From Clostridiales bacterium (GTDB taxonomy: Bacteria > Bacillota > Clostridia > Christensenellales > Borkfalkiaceae), in the NCBI GenBank assembly GCA_015055945.1, contig SVHH01000001.1, positions 124,001 to 188,000 of the forward strand: a stretch of 64,000 nucleotides of DNA, given 5' to 3'. How positions within the stretch are numbered: the stretch's first letter is position 1; the number at the start of each line of letters is the position of its first letter. The notes beneath the pieces were generated by a model. The model was not told the origin of the DNA and did not search any database. It was given only the letters and a program-made list of their open reading frames with translations. Both the position numbers and the translations under genes were made by a program. Shown here in pieces: positions 42,903-51,269 of the stretch.

Positions 42903-43355
42903 TTACTTAAAGTTCTTTTCTTCAAGCGCAACGATTTTGCTTACTCTACGAGCGTGGCGGATATCGCCGCTAAATTCAGTGTTTAAGAAAGCATCTACTA
43001 TTTCAATCATAAGTCCGGGGCCAACAACTCTTTCGCCGAGCGCCATTACGTTTGCGTCGTTATGAAGTCTTGTCATCTTTGCTGAGAAAACGTCATGACA
43101 ATGTCCGCAACGAATTCCCCTAACCTTGTTTGCAACGATGCTCATGCCGATACCAGTTCCGCAGAACAAAATACCTTTATCGCAGTCGCCCTTTGCAACG
43201 GCGTTTGCAACGGCTAGAGCGTATTCGTTATAGTCGGTTGAAACGGTATCAAAACAGCCAAAGTCTACGTATTCAAAGCCGTTTTTGTTAAGATAATCAA
43301 TGAGAACGGGTTTTAAGTTAATTCCACCGTGGTCACATCCAATTGCTACTTTCAT
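42903..43355 (-). CDS. rpiB: ribose-5-phosphate isomerase B
   Basis: A 150-residue RpiB: N-terminal IGCDHGGINLK (residues 4-14), DFGCFD, and active-site GILFCGTGIGMSIVANKV (about residues 62-79) with the catalytic Cys. Converts ribose 5-phosphate and ribulose 5-phosphate. GGAGAATAAAGAA precedes the ATG. The order sua5-ywlE-rpiB matches ywlC-ywlE-ywlF of Bacillus. Confidence 0.95.
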   Translation of the reverse strand: MKVAIGCDHGGINLKPVLIDYLNKNGFEYVDFGCFDTVSTDYNEYALAVANAVAKGDCDKGILFCGTGIGMSIVANKVRGIRCGHCHDVFSAKMTRLHNDANVMALGERVVGPGLMIEIVDAFLNTEFSGDIRHARRVSKIVALEEKNFK

Positions 43356-43359
43356 TTCT

Positions 43360-43809
43360 TTATTCTCCTTTAACTTCTAAGATTTTATTTAATATAATAT
43401 TGCAAGCATCTTCTAATTGATGCGAAGTTTCAACGTAAGTTGATAAGGGCATTCCGTAAGGGTCGATAATATCCCCTCCGCCGCAAATTTCTTTTAACGC
43501 GTAAACGTTGTTAAACTGCAAAAGTTGAAGTTTGTGATTTATGGTCATACATATAACCATAGTCGCTTTTTCAACCATTTCACGAGTTAACTGCTTAGAT
43601 TTAAACCCTACGGGTTTATACCCCAACTGCTTTAGTGCTGCCGCCGAATTTTTACTCATCTTTTCGCCAACGGGTGCATTTAGCCCCGCGCTTGAAACCT
43701 TTACGTCAGTTATGCCTGCAAGTTTAAGTTTGTTTTTTAAGATTATTTCTGCCATGGGTGAACGGCAAGTGTTACCCGTGCACACGAAAATTATATGTTT
43801 TTTTCTCAT
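43360..43809 (-). CDS. ywlE: YwlE-type protein-arginine phosphatase
   Basis: A 149-residue low-molecular-weight phosphatase. The P-loop is CTGNTCRS (C10 to S17); the Thr at the fifth loop position is the residue that makes YwlE specific for phospho-arginine, where tyrosine phosphatases carry Ile. The general acid Asp is in DIIDPYGMP. It reverses McsB, whose gene lies 2 kb downstream on the same strand. ATG 43809 overlaps the sua5 stop by 4 bases; a TTG six bases upstream is less likely. Confidence 0.93.
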   Translation of the reverse strand: MRKKHIIFVCTGNTCRSPMAEIILKNKLKLAGITDVKVSSAGLNAPVGEKMSKNSAAALKQLGYKPVGFKSKQLTREMVEKATMVICMTINHKLQLLQFNNVYALKEICGGGDIIDPYGMPLSTYVETSHQLEDACNIILNKILEVKGE

Positions 43810-44795
43810 CCGCAAGACTTCCTTAAACGGTTCATTATCCCCATATTAACGCCCTTTTCATCGGGCATAGCAATCGCAATAATAAGCGATGCTTTCTTTT
43901 CGCCGTCTAACAATTTATCGTATAAGTTAGACGCAATTTGTTCTGGCGTGTTCCCTAAAAGCAGCAAGTTTTTGCCGCTAAACTCTTTTTCGTACACGCT
44001 ATCGCACATTATAAAAGGTACGCCGCCCTTATTTAATTCTTCATTATAAGCGTTTATAACGCCGTCTATATCACCGCTCTCGAAAAGCATTGTTTCACAC
44101 TTAGGGCGGTAATGCTTATACTTAACGCCGGGGGATTTTACCTTATCTCCTTCTTTATGTAGTGCAACATCACAACTTCCGCACACGCTCTCAATCATCT
44201 CTTTAGTGATAAGCCCCGCGCGAAGTATCCTGGGCGTTCTTTCCGTTACGTCTAAAACCGTGCTCTCAATTCCGCCTACGCACTTTCCGCCGTCTAAAAT
44301 GAGCGGAATTTTTCCATTTAAGTCGTTATAAACGTGCTGTGCGGTAACTGGGCTTGTGTGCTTAGATAGGTTTGCGCTGGGTGCAACGATAGGCATATCC
44401 ACCGCTTTAAGAAGTTGTTGACAGCCTTCGTGTGAAGGAATTCTAACCGCAAGCGTTTGCCCGCCGCAAGTCGCTTCATCACACACTACTCTTTTGCTGT
44501 TAAACACTAAAGTGAGCGGGCCGGGTGTAAACCTTTCAAGCAAACGGTAAACGTAATCGTGCTCAATATACACTAACTTGTTTAGGTCGTAATCTTTATG
44601 CACGTGCGCGATTAACGGGTTATCACTAGGTCTACCTTTAACCTTGAAAATTTCTTTTACCGCTAAAGGAATAGTCCCAACCGCGCCCAAACCGTAAACG
44701 GTTTCCGTGGGAATAGCAACCACGCCGCCTCGAATTAAAATTTCTTTTGCTGCGCTAATGTTTTTTTCCCCAAGTTTTTTTATTTGTGTTTCCAT
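43806..44795 (-). CDS. sua5: L-threonylcarbamoyladenylate synthase (Sua5 form)
   Basis: Makes threonylcarbamoyl-AMP for the t6A modification of tRNAs. The 329-residue protein has the YrdC domain (GGVVAIPTETVYGLGA near residue 25, KGRPSDNPLIAH) plus the C-terminal Sua5 domain, joined through SPGVKYKHYRPKCE. ATG 44795 is three bases after the dnaB stop, with the ribosome binding site in dnaB; longer frames would overlap dnaB. ywlE overlaps its end. Confidence 0.95.
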   Translation of the reverse strand: METQIKKLGEKNISAAKEILIRGGVVAIPTETVYGLGAVGTIPLAVKEIFKVKGRPSDNPLIAHVHKDYDLNKLVYIEHDYVYRLLERFTPGPLTLVFNSKRVVCDEATCGGQTLAVRIPSHEGCQQLLKAVDMPIVAPSANLSKHTSPVTAQHVYNDLNGKIPLILDGGKCVGGIESTVLDVTERTPRILRAGLITKEMIESVCGSCDVALHKEGDKVKSPGVKYKHYRPKCETMLFESGDIDGVINAYNEELNKGGVPFIMCDSVYEKEFSGKNLLLLGNTPEQIASNLYDKLLDGEKKASLIIAIAMPDEKGVNMGIMNRLRKSCG

Positions 44796-44796
44796 A

Positions 44797-46302
44797 TTAA
44801 AAAATTTCTTCGTCAATAGTTTTTGAAATATGTTCGGGTTCTTGTTCTGGGGGCGGAGCGGGTAAATCGTCATACCCCTTTACTTCAGCGCTCTCTCTTT
44901 TAGTTCCATTATCATCCGCGCCCTCAGGCTCGCCCGTTTCTTCGTTAAGGTTAACGAACTTAGTACATTCGCCACGGAAGTAAAGTTTAACCCTACCAGT
45001 AGGACCACTTCTGTGCTTTTCAACTAAAATTTCAGCAACGTTTTGTTGAACTTTGCCTTCGGCAATTTCTTTTTCACTTGCACTCTTGTCGGGGCGGTGA
45101 ATAAACATAACGATATCCGCGTCTTGTTCGATTGCACCCGATTCACGAAGGTCAGAAAGTTGCGGTCTACCCTTTCTCGTTTCAACCGCACGGTTAAGTT
45201 GTGAAAGCGCAAGCACTGGAACTTTCAATTCTTTTGCTAAAATTTTAAGGCTTCTTGAAATTTCACTGATTTCGTTTTGACGGCTGTCGCTACTTCTAGT
45301 TTTGTCGGGCGTCATAAGACCGATATAGTCGACCATAACTAAATCAAGCCCGTCTTTATTCTTTAATCTACGGCACTTAGAAATAAGTTCTCTCGGACGG
45401 ATAGCAGCAGAATCGTCAACGTAGATTTTAGCGTTTGCAAGTTGTTCTCTCGCCTTCAAAATCTTAAGCCACTCGGTTTTATTGATAATACCTTTCTTTG
45501 CTCTTTGCATAGAAACGCCCGCAACCGAGCATACCATTCTTTCACCTATTTGTTCTTTACCCATTTCGAGAGAGAACACCGCGCAAGAATAGCCTTGAAG
45601 TGCAACGTTTTCAACTATATTCATCGCGAACGAAGTTTTACCAACCGCAGGACGAGCAGCGATGATTACAAGGTCGCTGGGGTGCAAGCCGTTCAAAAGA
45701 TTATCAAGCCCAGTAAAACCAGTCTTTATACCCTTTAGGCTAGACTTATCACTGGTAAGTTCATCAAACTTACTGATAACGTCGGTTAAAACCTTATCGA
45801 TTTTAACCATTTCACTAGTATCGGCTTGGTTAGAAATATCGTACACCGTTTTTTCCGCAAAAGAAAGAGCGGTTGCTTTATCAGTACTTTCTTTACAAGT
45901 TTCGATAATTTCCGCAGAACCTTTAATCAACTTTCTCAAAAGGCTATCACGCGTAACTATCTCCGAATATCTCTTATAGTTTGCCGTTGACGGCATAACG
46001 TTTGCAAGTTCGGTTATGTAAGCAATACCACCCGATTGTTCTAAAACGCCTTGCTTTTCAAGCATATCGGTAAGCGTAACAAGGTCAACGGGCATATTGT
46101 TCTTTATAATTTCTTGCATAGCCGCAAAAATATATTTGTGCGATTCCGCATAGAAGTCTTCTTCTTGTAAGAACGCCGCTACTTCCACTTGAATTTTAGT
46201 GTCTAATAGTAAGCAGCCCAAAATTGCTTGTTCGGCTTCTAAACTGTGCGGCATATCCCCCATAAGTTTCAATTTTCTGTCGGCAGTATTATTTTTCGCC
46301 AT
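44797..46302 (-). CDS. dnaB: replicative DNA helicase DnaB
   Basis: The hexameric helicase of the replication fork (DnaC of Bacillus). 501 residues: N-terminal domain with HSLEAEQAILGCLL (about residues 19-32), Walker A ARPAVGKTSFAMN near residue 213, Walker B LVMVDYIGLM, and the C-terminal LRESGAIEQDADIVMFIHRP. AAGGAGATATACT precedes the ATG. No helicase-loader AAA+ gene is in the window although a DnaD-type gene is at 53166. Confidence 0.97.
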   Translation of the reverse strand: MAKNNTADRKLKLMGDMPHSLEAEQAILGCLLLDTKIQVEVAAFLQEEDFYAESHKYIFAAMQEIIKNNMPVDLVTLTDMLEKQGVLEQSGGIAYITELANVMPSTANYKRYSEIVTRDSLLRKLIKGSAEIIETCKESTDKATALSFAEKTVYDISNQADTSEMVKIDKVLTDVISKFDELTSDKSSLKGIKTGFTGLDNLLNGLHPSDLVIIAARPAVGKTSFAMNIVENVALQGYSCAVFSLEMGKEQIGERMVCSVAGVSMQRAKKGIINKTEWLKILKAREQLANAKIYVDDSAAIRPRELISKCRRLKNKDGLDLVMVDYIGLMTPDKTRSSDSRQNEISEISRSLKILAKELKVPVLALSQLNRAVETRKGRPQLSDLRESGAIEQDADIVMFIHRPDKSASEKEIAEGKVQQNVAEILVEKHRSGPTGRVKLYFRGECTKFVNLNEETGEPEGADDNGTKRESAEVKGYDDLPAPPPEQEPEHISKTIDEEIF

Positions 46303-46319
46303 AGTATATCTCCTTGACC

Positions 46320-48071
46320 TTAAAGGTCGATAAATTCGTTTAACGTATCTTCAAACACTTTAAATGCTGAAATAAAGGGCTTTTTCTCGGTTAAATCAAC
46401 GCCCGCAATCTTTAAGAGTTCAACGGGGCTGTCAGAGCCACCCGAAGATAAAAACTTAAAGTAATCTTCTACTGCAACTTTCCCTTCAGTTAAAATTCTA
46501 TCCGCAATAGCAAGCGCGCTGATTATACCAGTTGAATATTTATACACGTAGAACGCTCTATAAAAATGCGGAATTCTTGCCCATTCGTACTGAATGTCGC
46601 CGTCGCTGATAACGGCAGGTCCGTAATATTTTTTGTTGAGTTCAAGATATTTTGCACTCAAATTGTCTTTAGTTAAAGGTTCGCCCTTTTCAACCGTTTC
46701 ATGCGCAAACTGTTCAAATTCCGCAAACTGCGTTTGTCTAAAGAGCGTTGTTCTTATCATTTCTAATAGGTATGATAAGAGATATTTTTTAAGTTTTTTG
46801 TCTTTGCTAGTTGCAAGAAGATATCTAACTAACAGCACTTCGTTAACCGTGCTTGCAACTTCCGCAACGAAAATTCTATAATCGGCTTTAGCGTAGGGTT
46901 GAGTTTTATTAGAGAAGTATGAGTGAATACTGTGCCCCATTTCATGCGCGATTGTGAAAATATCGTGCGTGGTCTTTTGGTAATTTAACAAAACGTACGG
47001 ATGAGTGTCGAACACTGCAACGCTGTACGCACCGCTACGCTTTCCGTCGCTTTCGTAAACGTCAAGCCAGCGTTCGTCTTTAGCCTTAACCAAAAGGTCT
47101 TGATAATCTTTACCTAACGGGGCTAAGCCTTTTACGACCAAGTCGTAAGCATCGTCGTAAGAGAGTTTCATTTCCGCACCGGGAACGGTGGGAACGTACA
47201 CGTCATACATGTACATATCTTGAAGATTAAGCGCATTTTTCTTTTCTTCCATATATTTATGGAGCAATGGAAGCGCATCTGTTACCGTTGAAATAAGGTT
47301 ATCGTAAACAACCCTAGGTACGTCTTCGCCCATAAGTGCCTTATCAAGCGCGGACGGATATTTTTTAGCCTTTGCGTAAAACACACCTTTTTTAACGTTT
47401 CCATAATAGGTTGCAGAAATGGTGTTTAGAAGTGATTTATACGCGCCGTAATATTCTTTGAAAGTAAGTTCTCTAAGCGCCCTATCTTCGCCGTGCATTA
47501 TTACGCCGTAAGTGCCGTGTGATAGGGCTATCTTTTCGCCGTTATATTCAATCTCTTTTAACGGTAGGTCAGCGTTGTCAATCTTAGTAAAGATATCTCT
47601 AAAACTAGACATCGCTTCACTGCTTAAAGCAAGTAAGCGTTCTTCATTTTCTGATAAAACGTGTTCTTTTTCTTTCAAAATGCTCTTTAGCATATAATCG
47701 TATTCGCTGAGAGCGGGGTTAGAAATGAAAGATTTAAGCACGCTATCTTCAAGCGCGGTAAGTTCGGGGAGTATAAACGCCGTGTTTGCGGAAAATAAAG
47801 CCGCAAGTGAAGTTATTTTTGAAACGAGTGAATCGTAAAGCGCGTCTTTGGTGTTTTCATCATGCTTCATCATCGCGTAAACGGAAAGTCTATCGAAAAT
47901 TCTACCCACCTTTTCTTGCTCTTTCATGCAAGATAAAAAGGCTTCAGCATCGTTAAGTTTGCCCTTATACTCATCAAAATCGAGCATTTTGGTAACCTTA
48001 TCAAATTCGATATTCCACTCATTTACGTCGGCGAAAATTTCTTCCACCGCCCATTTATACTTATTTGACAT
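46320..48071 (-). CDS. pepF: oligoendopeptidase F
   Basis: An M3-family cytosolic zinc peptidase that cuts small peptides. 583 residues; the zinc site HEMGH is at residues 376-380 and the third ligand Glu lies about 25 residues further on (AEVASTVNEV). Length and the C-terminal YSTGIISALAIADR fit PepF. AGGAGAATATAA precedes the ATG. dnaB follows 17 bases later, so both may share a transcript. Confidence 0.95.
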   Translation of the reverse strand: MSNKYKWAVEEIFADVNEWNIEFDKVTKMLDFDEYKGKLNDAEAFLSCMKEQEKVGRIFDRLSVYAMMKHDENTKDALYDSLVSKITSLAALFSANTAFILPELTALEDSVLKSFISNPALSEYDYMLKSILKEKEHVLSENEERLLALSSEAMSSFRDIFTKIDNADLPLKEIEYNGEKIALSHGTYGVIMHGEDRALRELTFKEYYGAYKSLLNTISATYYGNVKKGVFYAKAKKYPSALDKALMGEDVPRVVYDNLISTVTDALPLLHKYMEEKKNALNLQDMYMYDVYVPTVPGAEMKLSYDDAYDLVVKGLAPLGKDYQDLLVKAKDERWLDVYESDGKRSGAYSVAVFDTHPYVLLNYQKTTHDIFTIAHEMGHSIHSYFSNKTQPYAKADYRIFVAEVASTVNEVLLVRYLLATSKDKKLKKYLLSYLLEMIRTTLFRQTQFAEFEQFAHETVEKGEPLTKDNLSAKYLELNKKYYGPAVISDGDIQYEWARIPHFYRAFYVYKYSTGIISALAIADRILTEGKVAVEDYFKFLSSGGSDSPVELLKIAGVDLTEKKPFISAFKVFEDTLNEFIDL

Positions 48072-48124
48072 TTATATTCTCCTATTGATTAAAACGATAT
48101 GTAACACCCGTTAACTCTTAAAAC

Positions 48125-48180
48125 GACGTAGACACAAGTTAGGCTAGGCTCACCCAAAACACTTACTCATATCAAGTAGC
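48125..48180 (-). repeat. partial type B element
   Basis: ACACAAGTTAGGCTAGGCTCA (48132-48152) matches the left flank of type B copies, but neither the main stem nor the conserved GGTGA/GAAGT loop follows. It is a fragment lying directly beside type B copy 3. Confidence 0.6.
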
Positions 48181-48310
48181 ATTTTAAGGGTTTAGATACA
48201 AGTGTGGCTAGGCTCGACTGTGCAAAAAGATGAGATAGAACGTCCGTTCATCGAAGTTTTTTGCACAAGGCAGTTAACGACGCCACACGCCGTAGATAAG
48301 CCCTTAAAAT
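48181..48310 (-). repeat. structured element type B, copy 3
   Basis: Outer arms ATTTTAAGGG (48181-48190) and CCCTTAAAAT (48301-48310) are perfect; the next stem GTGTGGC (48202-48208)/GCCACAC (48282-48288) is perfect; the main stem TGTGCAAAAA (48219-48228)/TTTTTGCACA (48258-48267) is perfect and unlike copies 1 and 2 in sequence; inner hairpin GAACG-TC-CGTTC. Conserved loop GATGA/GAAGT and flanks AGGCTCG and CAGTTAACG. The right arm overlaps the stop codon of the UPF0210 gene. Confidence 0.88.
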
Positions 48311-49665
48311 TAGTTTTTGTTGCTATGAATTGGCGCCGGCATCCTACCACCCCTTGAAATAAACTTTTCACAAGAATAGGGACTTACAGCCATAATCGGT
48401 GCACTACCTAATAAGCCACCGAATTCCACGCTGTCTCCAACGGTTTTGCCGGGAACGGGAATAACGCGGACAGCGGTCGTTTTATTATTTATCATACCGA
48501 TTGCTGCTTCATCGGCAATCATACCAGAAAGAACTGCGGCAGAAGTGTCGCCAGGAACAGCAACCATATCGATACCAACGCTGCAAACGCAAGTCATTGC
48601 TTCTAACTTGCTTAAAGTGATCGCGCCTTTTTCAGCCGCGGTAATCATACCGATATCTTCGCTGACGGGAATAAACGCACCAGATAAACCGCCTACGTTT
48701 GAACTTGCCATTACGCCGCCCTTTTTAACGGCATCGTTAAGCATAGCAAGGGCTGCGGTCGTACCGTGTCCGCCAACGCAGTCAAGCCCAATTTCTTCTA
48801 ATATATGTGCAACGCTATCGCCCATAACGGGTGTAGGTGCAAGCGATAAGTCAACGATACCAAATTCAGCGTTCAAGCGTTTTGACGCTTCTTTTGCAAT
48901 AAGTTGACCCGCGCGGGTAATCTTAAACGCGGTCTTTTTAATAGTTTCAGCAACTTCGTCAACGGATGCGCCTTTTAAACTCTTTAACGCGTGGTGAACT
49001 ACGCCAGGGCCAGATACACCAACGTTGATAACCGTTTCGCCTTCAGAAAGTCCGTGGAACGCGCCAGCCATAAAGGGATTATCTTCAACAGCGTTGCAGA
49101 AAACTACTAATTTTGCGCAACCAAAACCGTCGCGGTCTTTAGTTTTTTCAGCAGTTTCTTTAATAATTTCACCCATCAAGCGAACAGCATCCATATTGAT
49201 ACCCGCTTTTGACGTGCCAACGTTTACTGACGAACACATTCTATCAGTAACAGCCAAGGCTTCGGGAATACTCTTGATGAAAGATTGTTCATAAGAAGTC
49301 ATGCCCTTTTGAACGAGTGCAGAATATCCGCCCAAGAAGTCAACGCCGACTGTTTTTGCAGCGTTATCAAGCGCTTTTGCAAGGATAACTTCTTGACCAC
49401 AAAAAGATGAAGTCAATAAACTTGCGGGCGTAATAGATACGCGCTTGTTTATAATCGGAATACCGTATTCGGCTTCTAAGTCGGTTGCAACCTTAACGAT
49501 TTTTTCCGCTTTTTTACAAATGCGGTCGTAACAAAGACTAGCCGTCAATTTTGCATCATCTCTTACGCAGGGTAAAAGCGAAATGCCCATAGTAATAGTT
49601 CTTACGTCAAAGTGTTCTTTTTCAACCATATCAATGGTTTCAAGTATTTCTTTTCTATTAAGCAT
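48310..49665 (-). CDS. UPF0210 (DUF711) family protein
   Basis: A 451-residue protein of the UPF0210 family, related in fold to glycyl radical barrels but lacking a known reaction. Conserved Gly-rich blocks are [34 protein letters not shown] and [12 protein letters not shown]. It is paired with the ACT gene directly upstream, as in most genomes that have it. I place the start at ATG 49665 with GGGGAT seven bases ahead; an ATG at 49680 overlaps the ACT stop as TAATG and is also possible. Confidence 0.88.
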   Translation of the reverse strand: MLNRKEILETIDMVEKEHFDVRTITMGISLLPCVRDDAKLTASLCYDRICKKAEKIVKVATDLEAEYGIPIINKRVSITPASLLTSSFCGQEVILAKALDNAAKTVGVDFLGGYSALVQKGMTSYEQSFIKSIPEALAVTDRMCSSVNVGTSKAGINMDAVRLMGEIIKETAEKTKDRDGFGCAKLVVFCNAVEDNPFMAGAFHGLSEGETVINVGVSGPGVVHHALKSLKGASVDEVAETIKKTAFKITRAGQLIAKEASKRLNAEFGIVDLSLAPTPVMGDSVAHILEEIGLDCVGGHGTTAALAMLNDAVKKGGVMASSNVGGLSGAFIPVSEDIGMITAAEKGAITLSKLEAMTCVCSVGIDMVAVPGDTSAAVLSGMIADEAAIGMINNKTTAVRVIPVPGKTVGDSVEFGGLLGSAPIMAVSPYSCEKFISRGGRMPAPIHSNKN

Positions 49666-49679
49666 CGATTTTATCCCCA

Positions 49680-49949
49680 TTAAATTTTATGCATTGCGTT
49701 AAAAATGTCTTCGTGTTGAACGTGGATAGATACGCCAATTTCTTCTCCTAAAGCAACGAGAACGGCTTTAAGTTCTTTTAATGATTTAGTAGCATTTTCA
49801 AAATCACATTGCATAAGCATAGTGAAGTTGCCTTGCATAATGGTTTGGCTAATATCTTCAATATTAACGTTGTTTTCCGCTAAACTTGCTGATACTCTTG
49901 CGATAATGCCGGGTTTGTCTTTACCGATAACTGTTACGATTGCTTTCAT
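49680..49949 (-). CDS. ACT domain protein, partner of UPF0210
   Basis: An 89-residue protein of the UPF0237 type consisting of one ACT domain: [27 protein letters not shown] and [19 protein letters not shown] domains bind amino acids and regulate a partner, most likely the UPF0210 protein encoded next. GGAGAATAAAAA precedes the ATG. The gene before it ends 3 bases upstream. Confidence 0.92.
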   Translation of the reverse strand: MKAIVTVIGKDKPGIIARVSASLAENNVNIEDISQTIMQGNFTMLMQCDFENATKSLKELKAVLVALGEEIGVSIHVQHEDIFNAMHKI

Positions 49950-49952
49950 TTT

Positions 49953-50495
49953 TTATTCTCCTGTTTTAGTAAATTCTTCATCTTGTAAAATTTCGTATTG
50001 TATTAAAACGTTACCTTGAGTTATAAATTTTACGTTTTGTTTTTCCTTTAGTTCGGGGAAGGGTTTTTCATAGAAAACCAATACCTTTCTTTCGAAAAAG
50101 TCTTTTCTGTACTTATTCCATTCTAAGAAAATGAGCGACTTAAAATCAACTCCGTCCTTATCTTGAATATTTTCGTCATACCTTAAGAAACTACCTACTG
50201 AAGTTTCTTTCAATCCGAAAATCAAGTTTTCGTTCATCTTGTAATACTTGTTCACGCGTTTATAAGGAATGCCTAAGTACACGAACGCAAAGATTGCAAC
50301 GAGTACGCTCACCGTGTGATGAATAACTTTAACCACGGTAATTGTGGGGTCTTGATACGGCAAGGTTAAATACCATAAAACCATACTTATACTAAACGCC
50401 AAATACACGCCTAGCACGATAAACAAAATGATAAGCGTATTATTTTTTTGTTTTTTTGCTTTGATAAATTCTTCTTCGTTGTAATAGTTGATCAT
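49953..50495 (-). CDS. two-pass membrane protein, YcxB-like layout
   Basis: A 180-residue protein with two membrane segments at about 20-42 and 58-78 and a C-terminal cytosolic domain of about 95 residues. The layout (two helices then a beta-rich tail with FLRYDENIQDKDGVDFKSLIFLEWNKYRK) recalls YcxB-like proteins, but the identification is weak. GGAGTAAAAT precedes the ATG. It lies between lepB and the ACT gene. Confidence 0.65.
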   Translation of the reverse strand: MINYYNEEEFIKAKKQKNNTLIILFIVLGVYLAFSISMVLWYLTLPYQDPTITVVKVIHHTVSVLVAIFAFVYLGIPYKRVNKYYKMNENLIFGLKETSVGSFLRYDENIQDKDGVDFKSLIFLEWNKYRKDFFERKVLVFYEKPFPELKEKQNVKFITQGNVLIQYEILQDEEFTKTGE

Positions 50496-50505
50496 ATTTT
50501 ACTCC

Positions 50506-51057
50506 TTAAATCCAAAAGAACGCGGTGTTTATAAATTTATTGCCGATAGCCCAGTCGTAAACCACGCCGACTATCTGCTCAATTGTACAAGTTCCATAAT
50601 CTCTACTGTCGCTACTGTTGTCCCTATTATCTCCCAAATAAAAATATTCGCCTTTTTCCAAAACCTTTTCGGTAAAGGGCGCGTCCACTCTATTAGAGTA
50701 ATCACTTGAGCCAAACTCGTCTTGATAGAGCGTGCCGTTTATATATACGAACCCATCTTCACGAAATTCGACCTTATCGCCTTCTGTTGCGATAACCCTT
50801 TTTATAATCCAGTTTGTTTGTTCGCCTTTAATAACCACGATTTTATCTTTTTTAGCGGGGGTAATCGTGCTTACAATCAAAACATCGCCATCGTTTAGCG
50901 TCGGAACCATTGATTTGCCTTCCACCCTTACGCCAGTGTTAGTGGCTAGTAATAAAATGAATAAGGCTATTATTGCGGCAAGTATGCCGTAAAAAATTAT
51001 ATCCGACCTAGAACTTTTATGCTGTTTTTCGATAAGGCTATCGTTAACTTTGTTCAT
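50506..51057 (-). CDS. lepB: signal peptidase I
   Basis: Cleaves signal peptides at the outer membrane face. 183 residues; one N-terminal membrane segment (about 20-39), catalytic S49 in GKSMVPTL and general base K86 in WIIKRVIA, then the conserved GDNRDNSSDSRDYG. AAGGAGCAAA precedes the ATG, and its start overlaps the end of the DUF951 gene by 14 bases. Confidence 0.96.
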   Translation of the reverse strand: MNKVNDSLIEKQHKSSRSDIIFYGILAAIIALFILLLATNTGVRVEGKSMVPTLNDGDVLIVSTITPAKKDKIVVIKGEQTNWIIKRVIATEGDKVEFREDGFVYINGTLYQDEFGSSDYSNRVDAPFTEKVLEKGEYFYLGDNRDNSSDSRDYGTCTIEQIVGVVYDWAIGNKFINTAFFWI

Positions 51058-51244
51058 TTTGCTCCTTTGAAGGAATATATTGCTTTGTCATTTTATCCGC
51101 TTCGGTTACCGAAACGAAAACCATTCTTCCACACTTGTCGCACTTAATTTTAACATCAGCGCCTATGCGCATAACCGTCCACTCACTGCCGCCGCAAGCG
51201 TGGGGTTTTTTGGAAATAATCTTTCCACCTTGACTATATATCAT
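51044..51244 (-). CDS. DUF951 family protein
   Basis: A 66-residue protein of the DUF951 family: KKPHACGGSEWTVMRIGADVKIKCDKCGRM, with Cys residues (CGG, CDKCG) suited to bind a metal. It is conserved across Firmicutes, often near chromosome segregation or translation genes; function is unknown. It overlaps lepB by 14 bases. Confidence 0.88.
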   Translation of the reverse strand: MIYSQGGKIISKKPHACGGSEWTVMRIGADVKIKCDKCGRMVFVSVTEADKMTKQYIPSKEQNEQS

Positions 51245-51269
51245 CTCTTTTACCTAAAACGCTCTTTAA

